DNA of 45,684 nt from positions 1 to 45,684 of the forward strand of contig NZ_BPQS01000041.1 in assembly GCF_022179385.1 (NCBI RefSeq). Direction: 5' to 3'. The position numbers were made by a program, and so were the translations under genes. The notes beneath the pieces are model-generated. The model did not search any database, had not been told where the DNA came from, and saw nothing but the letters and a program-made list of their open reading frames with translations. Shown here in pieces: positions 41,278 to 45,684 of the stretch. Source of the DNA: Methylobacterium longum. GTDB taxonomy: Bacteria > Pseudomonadota > Alphaproteobacteria > Rhizobiales > Beijerinckiaceae. Numbering within the stretch: the stretch's first letter is position 1; each line of letters starts with the position of its first letter.

Positions 41278-41691
41278 ATGACCGCCATCAACAAGCCCAA
41301 AGTGACCACGGATGCCGACCGCGTGATCGGAGGCCGGATCGCAGCGCTCCGGGCAGCCCAAGGCCTGAGCCAGACGGTGCTGGGGCAGGCCTTGGGCGTG
41401 TCCTTCCAACAGGTCCAGAAGTACGAGAAGGGCCGCAATCGCATCGGCGTCGGGCGGCTGCAGGCGATCGCCGACGTCCTGAACGTGTCGGTCGAAACCT
41501 TCTTCGCCGGTCAACCGCGATCGGAGGACGATGGGGCCGTGGCCACGACGTTCTTCAACGATCCGAAGGTGATGGAACTCGTCATGGCCTTCAACAGCAT
41601 CTCGGACGCCACGACGCGCGCGAGCGTTCTGTCGATCGTGAAGGCCGCCGCCAGCCTGCGTCGGGAGTCGATCAAGGACCGTGCCTCCTGA
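41278..41691 (+). CDS. XRE-family transcriptional regulator, full length
   Basis: 137-residue regulator. HTH at about residues 16-76: VIGGRIAALRAAQGLSQTVLGQALGVSFQQVQKYEKGRNRIGVGRLQAIADVLNVSVETFF, a complete SinR/Cro-type domain typical of alphaproteobacteria. The C-terminal hairpin (98-127: VMELVMAFNSISDATTRASVLSIVKAAA) probably mediates oligomerisation. Start ATG 41278 is preferred to an upstream frame that lacks a domain. The last helix of the HTH and the tail match the two HTH-less proteins at 33725 and 39598, which could therefore heterodimerise with it. Confidence 0.9.
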   Translation: MTAINKPKVTTDADRVIGGRIAALRAAQGLSQTVLGQALGVSFQQVQKYEKGRNRIGVGRLQAIADVLNVSVETFFAGQPRSEDDGAVATTFFNDPKVMELVMAFNSISDATTRASVLSIVKAAASLRRESIKDRAS

Positions 41692-42247
41692 AGCCGGGAC
41701 GCTGATCATCGCCCTGCTGCCGACTCATCACGCGGCGGCCGGCATGATGCGTGGCCCGGGGACTGGCCCTCGGCTCGGCCCGACACAGCGCGTCAGCCGC
41801 CGGCCATCCGTCGTCGACGTCTGCCCCTATCGCTCGTCGCTCCACCGGGACGGACAACCGACCGGGCGGACACCGATGCCGGGTACGGTGGTTTGAGCCG
41901 CGATGTCCGTGGCGATCGTCCGGTCTGCTCGAAGAACGGGGGCATCCGGGTTGCAGCACCGGAGAGGCCCGCGACGATGCCCCGGCCATTCGGCTGCGGC
42001 GACTCGCGCAGCCGTGCGAACGCGCGCAGCCTGACGGATCCATGTCGAGCGGAACCGGGATGGGGTCGATCCGCTCGCGGTTCGCGCGGATGAACGCGAT
42101 GGCCGGGTCAATCTCGCGGAGACCTATCTCCGCGGCGGCGCGGGTGCGCGAATCGCCGCCCCTCGGAGAAGCGGCCTTGTGGGGCCGGTGGACCTGGGCG
42201 TCTCAGCCTGGGGCACCCGTGTGGCCGAGTAAAGAACCGGTCGCTTC
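41692..42247. other. 556-bp spacer, no gene seen
   Basis: Open frames on the plus strand run through it but are Arg/Pro/Ser-rich without ribosome sites. No repeat or terminator supported. Confidence 0.35.
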
Positions 42248-42472
42248 CTAAAGCACGCCTCCGGGCAGGTCGGCGGGCGGGAAGCTGGCACCGGCAGCCC
42301 GCAGGGCCTGCATCAGGGCGTTCAGCTGCGCGATGGTGATCGCCGGTTCGCCGGGACTGCCCTCAGCGCGCGCGACGACACTCACCGGCACCTTGGCGCG
42401 TTTGGCCAGATCCGCCGGTGCCAAGCGGATCGAGATCCGCGCCGCGAGAAGCTGCGGGCCTGTGATCACCAC
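42248..42472 (-). CDS. small XRE-like regulator
   Basis: 74-residue protein starting at a GTG (42472, or the next codon, also GTG) preceded by GAGGGA. The block ITGPQLLAARISIRLAPADLAKRAKVPVSVVARAEG follows the known xxTxxQxxAAR...S...LA..A.V....V.R.E layout of a small XRE subgroup common in this order; ITIAQLNALMQALRAAGASF is the last helix region. It is probably complete for its type. It lies 26 bp downstream of the helix-hairpin-helix gene on the same strand. Confidence 0.72.
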   Translation of the reverse strand: MVITGPQLLAARISIRLAPADLAKRAKVPVSVVARAEGSPGEPAITIAQLNALMQALRAAGASFPPADLPGGVL

Positions 42473-42498
42473 GCCAGTCCCTCAGAGAGAGCCCCGGT

Positions 42499-42765
42499 TC
42501 AAACATTGGCCGTCGGGATGAACCGGGATCGGTAGGCCTGGATTTCGCGCCGAGCCGCGGCGCTCATGCCGGGAAGCGTCGCGATCCTGCCCATGGGCAT
42601 GAATAGCAGATGCTCCGGCGCGCCGATGCCGGCTGCCAACAATATCCTGGCGATCCGCCGGGGAAGCCGGCCTTCGAAAAGCTTGAGCGCGACCGACTCG
42701 GCCGCCATGACCGCATTGTCGGCGGCTAACGCCAGGAGGCGCGCGTTCTCATCCGGCAGGCTCAT
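42499..42765 (-). CDS. small helix-hairpin-helix protein resembling RNA polymerase alpha C-terminal domain
   Basis: 88-residue protein. After a short helix (NARLLALAADNAVMAAESVA), residues about 30-80 read GRLPRRIARILLAAGIGAPEHLLFMPMGRIATLPGMSAAARREIQAYRSRF. This has the layout of the alpha-CTD fold: helix, 'A.LL.AGI', 'L', then a LPG hairpin and a helix ending in an I..YR segment. Such free-standing alpha-CTD-like proteins could interact with DNA or transcription factors (inference). It is upstream of and probably co-transcribed with the small XRE gene. Confidence 0.65.
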   Translation of the reverse strand: MSLPDENARLLALAADNAVMAAESVALKLFEGRLPRRIARILLAAGIGAPEHLLFMPMGRIATLPGMSAAARREIQAYRSRFIPTANV

Positions 42766-42855
42766 GTGCGCGCTCGTTTCCGAGACCGGATCCCGGCTCC
42801 GCCGCCCGATCCGATCACGGGGTGGCGGAAGCCTTCGACGGCCCAGCCCGTTGGA

Positions 42856-43239
42856 TCAATCCGTCAACCGGTTGAGAGCGCACAGCTTATTGCCGTCCGG
42901 ATCTCGAAGGTAGGCGAGGTACAGGCGACCCGACGGGCCCTGGCGCTCGCCCGGCGGGTCTTCGATGGCGGTGCCGCCGTTCGCGACGCCGGCGTCGTGC
43001 CAAGCCTTGGCCTCTTCCGGGCTCTCCACGGCGAAGCCGATGGTGCCGCCGTTTGCGCCAGTTGCGGGGTTCCCGTCGATCGGTTTGCTGATCATCAGGC
43101 GGCCGCCTCGATGGGCGTAGATCAGCCGCCCTCGCGGGTCCTCTTTACCGGGGCTGCCTCCCGTCGCGGCAAAGAGCGCATCGTAGAACGCCTTCGATCG
43201 GGCGAGATCGTTGCTGCCGATCATCACGTGGCTGAACAC
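42856..43239 (-). CDS. VOC-family (glyoxalase-like) protein
   Basis: 127-residue single-chain VOC protein with both beta-alpha-beta-beta-beta halves: FSHVMIGSNDLARSKAFYDALFA and GGTIGFAVESPEEAKAWHDAGVANGG, ending in YLAYLRDPDGNKLCAL, the typical C-terminal metal-ligand strand. The first His (SHVMIG) is a conserved metal ligand. The GTG at 43239 follows GGGAGG; the longer upstream frame was rejected for lack of signal. Substrate unknown (glyoxalase, dioxygenase or resistance-type). Confidence 0.88.
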   Translation of the reverse strand: MFSHVMIGSNDLARSKAFYDALFAATGGSPGKEDPRGRLIYAHRGGRLMISKPIDGNPATGANGGTIGFAVESPEEAKAWHDAGVANGGTAIEDPPGERQGPSGRLYLAYLRDPDGNKLCALNRLTD

Positions 43240-43288
43240 CGGGCTACCTCCCTGCTGGTGAGTCGTCGCATCTGTGGCGGCGGGAACG

Positions 43289-43528
43289 CTACTTGCCGCC
43301 ACCGCTCTTGTAGGCATCGATGGCGCGCCGGCAGTTCGGGGACATCTGGCTCATGTTCTTCTTGAAGCAGGCGTCCATCTGCGGGCTGTTCGGATCGATG
43401 CCGGCACAAAACGTGATGGCGTCGCCCGCGCAGTAGGTCTGCAGATCCGCGTTGCCGCGTTGAAGCGTCTGTGCCGCGGCGGGAACGGCGATGGCGCCGA
43501 GGCTGACGGCGAGGATGAGGCTGCGCAT
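43289..43528 (-). CDS. small exported Cys-rich-repeat protein
   Basis: 79-residue protein with a signal peptide (MRSLILAVSLGAIAVPAAAQ) and a mature part with four Cys: LQTYCAGDAITFCAGIDPNSPQMDACFKKNMSQMSPNCRRAIDAY. The C-x..D...FC..I.P....M..C..KN...SP.C..A pattern resembles one unit of the Golgi-type cysteine-rich repeat found in small periplasmic bacterial proteins. Two disulfides are likely. Start at 43528 follows CAGGGACC. It precedes the VOC gene by 49 bp on the same strand. Confidence 0.8.
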   Translation of the reverse strand: MRSLILAVSLGAIAVPAAAQTLQRGNADLQTYCAGDAITFCAGIDPNSPQMDACFKKNMSQMSPNCRRAIDAYKSGGGK

Positions 43529-43997
43529 TCTTGGTCCCTGACCCAGACGGTTCGTCGATACCCTAACGAACCTAGCGACGGTTTTATCCCTTCCGCTCCG
43601 CAACCGGATCCCGACCCCGGTCACGAGGATGAACGCCCGGCCGGGTGTCGCGGTGAGCGGTCCACTCCCGGCTGGGACCACGGCTGCTGTGACGGCCGCA
43701 GCGATCGCTCTTACCCGGCCCGTGATCGCGTCCATCCCGTCGGCCCGGCGGTGGCGTAGGCCTATTGGCACCGAGCCATTCCGGCGCCGCCGAGGTCTCG
43801 CGCCGCGGAGCGTGATTTGAAGAACTGCTTCTACCGCGGCTAGTCATATCCAGGGGGCGCACAAGCGCCGCTCAGGCTGAAAAAAACTATCTTTGTCGCT
43901 CTCAGAAGCGCAGGGTACCTGAATCACCGGATCGGCTGAGCCAGGCTCCGGTGGCTGAGGGCCCCGTGTCCCCGCCTGTGTACGGATAGGCGGGCGC
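43529..43997. other. spacer between divergent small genes
   Basis: No gene seen. Contains an AT-rich patch (GAAAAAAACTATCTTTG near 43881) that may be promoter DNA for the next gene, next to a small GGCGC-ACAA-GCGCC hairpin near 43858. Confidence 0.35.
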
Positions 43998-44315
43998 ATG
44001 GCAGACCTTCTCCAGCTTCCAGTCAGGCCCCGTTCCCGGCATGCCCGGCGACCCTATCAGGTCCGCAAGCTGGACGGGGGCGGCGACGTGCTGACGACGC
44101 GGATCATCACGGCCCGCAACGACGCCGATGCGTCCCGACAGGCCTCAGATCTGGCCGATCGGAACCGGGTCGAACTCTGGTCGACGAGCCGTCTGGTGGG
44201 ACAATTCGGACCATTGGACGACCCAATCGCCATTTCAATCAGGCTGCTGGCTGATCGATCGAGCATCACCCTCCGAGGGCGCCGCTTCTCATCCGCGACG
44301 CCCGTCGCAGAGTAA
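43998..44315 (+). CDS. hypothetical protein
   Basis: 105-codon gene starting at 43998. Recognisable secondary structure: a strand YQVRKLDGGGDVLTTRIITARND, a helix DADASRQASDLADRNRVELW, and SRLVGQFGPL. The middle third resembles short uncharacterised proteins of Methylobacterium-like genomes in which a strand-helix-strand unit ends in VELWS. No function can be given. Confidence 0.55.
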   Translation: MADLLQLPVRPRSRHARRPYQVRKLDGGGDVLTTRIITARNDADASRQASDLADRNRVELWSTSRLVGQFGPLDDPIAISIRLLADRSSITLRGRRFSSATPVAE

Positions 44316-44371
44316 GATCATCACGCCGGTGAATAGGCCCGCGGTGTCGTAGCCGGCGCTCTGCCGGATCG

Positions 44372-44665
44372 ATGATCGATATTTTTGCAAAAAGGATCTC
44401 TGCCATGATCGGCCAGAAGCGTTTCGGGCGTAAATTATCCCTTCGTTCCAAGATGGAGATCAAGCGTGATTTGACGATGATGGGAAAGGCTGACGACATT
44501 ATACTCCGGTTTAACACCGAAAATCTGAGTCAGGAGGAGTTCGCTGCCATCGTCTCCGGGCTCATCGCCGAGCATCACATCACACCGGAGCGGGCGCAGA
44601 TGTTGCTCGGTCTCTATGGCCGCGGCAAAGCCGCGCCCGCGTCGACCGGTGAGGCCTCGACGTGA
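44372..44665 (+). CDS. hypothetical protein
   Basis: 97-codon gene, AT-richer than its neighbours in the first half. The sequence is helical and charged (SLRSKMEIKRDLTMMGKADDIILRF, LSQEEFAAIVSGLIAEHHITPERAQMLLGLYGRG). It has no signal peptide or motif I can name. The start may be 44372 or the ATG at 44405. Lower GC hints at transfer. Confidence 0.55.
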   Translation: MIDIFAKRISAMIGQKRFGRKLSLRSKMEIKRDLTMMGKADDIILRFNTENLSQEEFAAIVSGLIAEHHITPERAQMLLGLYGRGKAAPASTGEAST

Positions 44666-45386
44666 GCGAGGGCGATTGCGGCATCCGCTGAAGCGGGCTT
44701 CGCGCGCCGCTGCGGCACGCGGCGGGTCAGCACCGGACGGCCGGTGACCGCGAGCCCGTTGCCCGCCGCCGGCTGGTTCCGTCATGGCCGCGTGCTTGCA
44801 CGAGGGGCGGCGCGGCGGGGATCTGGGTACCGCACAGAGCGCCGGCCCGCGCCTCGCCATGGCGCTGGGCCGCGCCGGCGCTGAGAACGCGACGCAATGC
44901 GACCACTTGGATCTCGGGGGAGACCGCGCCTCGATCCGACGCGCTCATCACCCGCGCCGGCAGCCTGCCGGCTCCCATCGGAGCCTGCCGCAACCCCGGG
45001 GGCATCTCCGTCCGGGCGCGATGCGGGGCGGGGCGCGGCTGAGTGACTGCAGGTGCAGACAATGCGCCGGGTCTGAGGTCGTCGTGTCGGCTCTTGCCTC
45101 GCCGGCGATCAGGCCAAAATGAGCGCGGCTCCGCATGAGAAGCGAAATCAGGTTCGATTCTGGAACTACGTAGCCAATACGTAGCTGTTGCTTGAATCCC
45201 TCGTCGTCCTTTGGCTTCGGGGAGCCGCTACCCCAGCTGATATGGCCTGACTGGCAGCGGTTAGACTGTCTTGAGGCGCGCGGGGGAGCGCAGGTTTCAC
45301 TTGCCAAAGCAATTTTCAACCAATACAAGCGGCGCAATAACGGTTCATTAACCTTCGCCATTGGTCTCATCACAGGAGCTGAGACG
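44666..45386. other. 720-bp spacer before the sugar transferase
   Basis: No credible gene. The right part (45290-45386) is AT-richer and likely holds the sugar-transferase promoter; a direct repeat at 45167-45185 may be a regulator site. Confidence 0.45.
45167..45185. promoter_or_regulatory. direct repeat TACGTAGC spaced by one helical turn
   Basis: TACGTAGC occurs at 45167-45174 and 45178-45185, 11 bp apart, about 200 bp upstream of the sugar-transferase start. The one-turn spacing fits a regulator bound on one DNA face. Inference only. Confidence 0.3.
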
Positions 45387-45684
45387 GTGCCGCTCGAACC
45401 CGAAACCTCTGTACCCGCCGGTGTTCTCACAGCTCATCGCGGGATCGGATTGTCGGAGGAGGCCGAGCACGCAGCAGGCCAGCTGGTTGAGCAGGTGAGC
45501 GGGGCTGCAGAGACCGTCGCCGATGCGGTTCTGCCCCCCGCGCCCTTCGTCGCCCGTGGCCTGCGTCTGGACTGGGCGGCCAAGCGGAGCCTGGACGTCG
45601 GCGTGGCGGTGACGGCGCTGTTCGTGCTTCTGCCGCTGCTGCTGCTGATCGCGGTTCTGGTCTGGGCCGGCGACCGGCAGGCGC
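45387..45684 (+). CDS. polyprenyl-phosphate sugar transferase, N-terminal part (cut by window end)
   Basis: Frame opens at a GTG (45387) after an ACAGGAG ribosome site and runs to the window edge without a stop (99 codons). A polar, acidic N terminus of about 60 residues is followed by RLDWAAKRSLDVGVAVTALF and a hydrophobic run (VLLPLLLLIAVLVW) ending in AGDRQA. This is the start of the bacterial sugar transferase domain (KR..D...........PL......I). These enzymes attach the first sugar-phosphate to undecaprenyl phosphate for exopolysaccharide. It may be a MucR-type target given the MucR gene in this window, which is inference. Confidence 0.8.
   Translation, partial: MPLEPETSVPAGVLTAHRGIGLSEEAEHAAGQLVEQVSGAAETVADAVLPPAPFVARGLRLDWAAKRSLDVGVAVTALFVLLPLLLLIAVLVWAGDRQA

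Noticed and set aside
45150..45166. GGTTCGATTCTG resembling a tRNA T-arm
   Set aside because: No matching acceptor stem or anticodon arm in the flanking 80 bp.

Overview
The window looks like the chromosome of a high-GC alphaproteobacterium of the Hyphomicrobiales, most likely Methylobacterium or a close relative. The signs are a glutathione-linked formaldehyde oxidation pair (class III alcohol dehydrogenase plus S-formylglutathione hydrolase), a MucR/Ros regulator, an HWE-family histidine kinase fused to a receiver, a cold-shock gene followed by a DUF6481 gene, and many GTG starts. The taxonomic call is inference from gene content; no rRNA or tRNA gene was seen.

Layout. (1) 1-5132: the tail of an IS630-type transposase, then a periplasmic type I sulfatase with its radical-SAM maturase and a small exported protein. 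(2) 5522-9119: LysR/cupin divergent pair, a repeat-bearing spacer, and a glutathione S-transferase/tautomerase operon facing a TetR gene with two matching 20-bp operators between them. (3) 9448-11632: formaldehyde detoxification (class III ADH, S-formylglutathione hydrolase). (4) 11633-14575: a 1-kb stretch without a convincing gene, then a membrane HWE kinase-receiver hybrid. (5) 15100-29278: a catabolic island. It holds a tightly coupled run of amidohydrolase, COG0523 GTPase, substrate-binding protein, two permeases and two ATPases, followed by a divergent FAD amine oxidase-like/SnoaL pair, an aldehyde dehydrogenase, a TauE/SafE exporter and a MocR regulator. Together these suggest uptake of a nitrogenous compound, metal-dependent hydrolysis, oxidation of the released amine to an aldehyde, and oxidation of that aldehyde to an acid.

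(6) 29568-45684: accessory DNA with many small genes and long spacers. It contains an MXKDX-repeat exported protein, a LuxR regulator, an SH3-like exported protein, a 30-codon reading frame below a perfect CtrA-type box, cold-shock genes, a decayed tyrosine recombinase, an SDR with a C-terminal membrane anchor, MucR, several small XRE-type proteins, a helix-hairpin-helix protein, a VOC protein and a Cys-rich exported protein. At the right edge is the start of a polyprenyl-phosphate sugar transferase.

The most unusual pattern is in region 6. Two separate loci each carry a PAS-domain protein with a short helical tail and no output domain, divergent from a small protein that looks like an XRE regulator without its DNA-binding helices but with the last HTH helix and the C-terminal helical hairpin. 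A complete XRE protein with the same two segments lies about 1.2 kb beyond the second pair. This may be a duplicated PAS-sensor/anti-regulator module.
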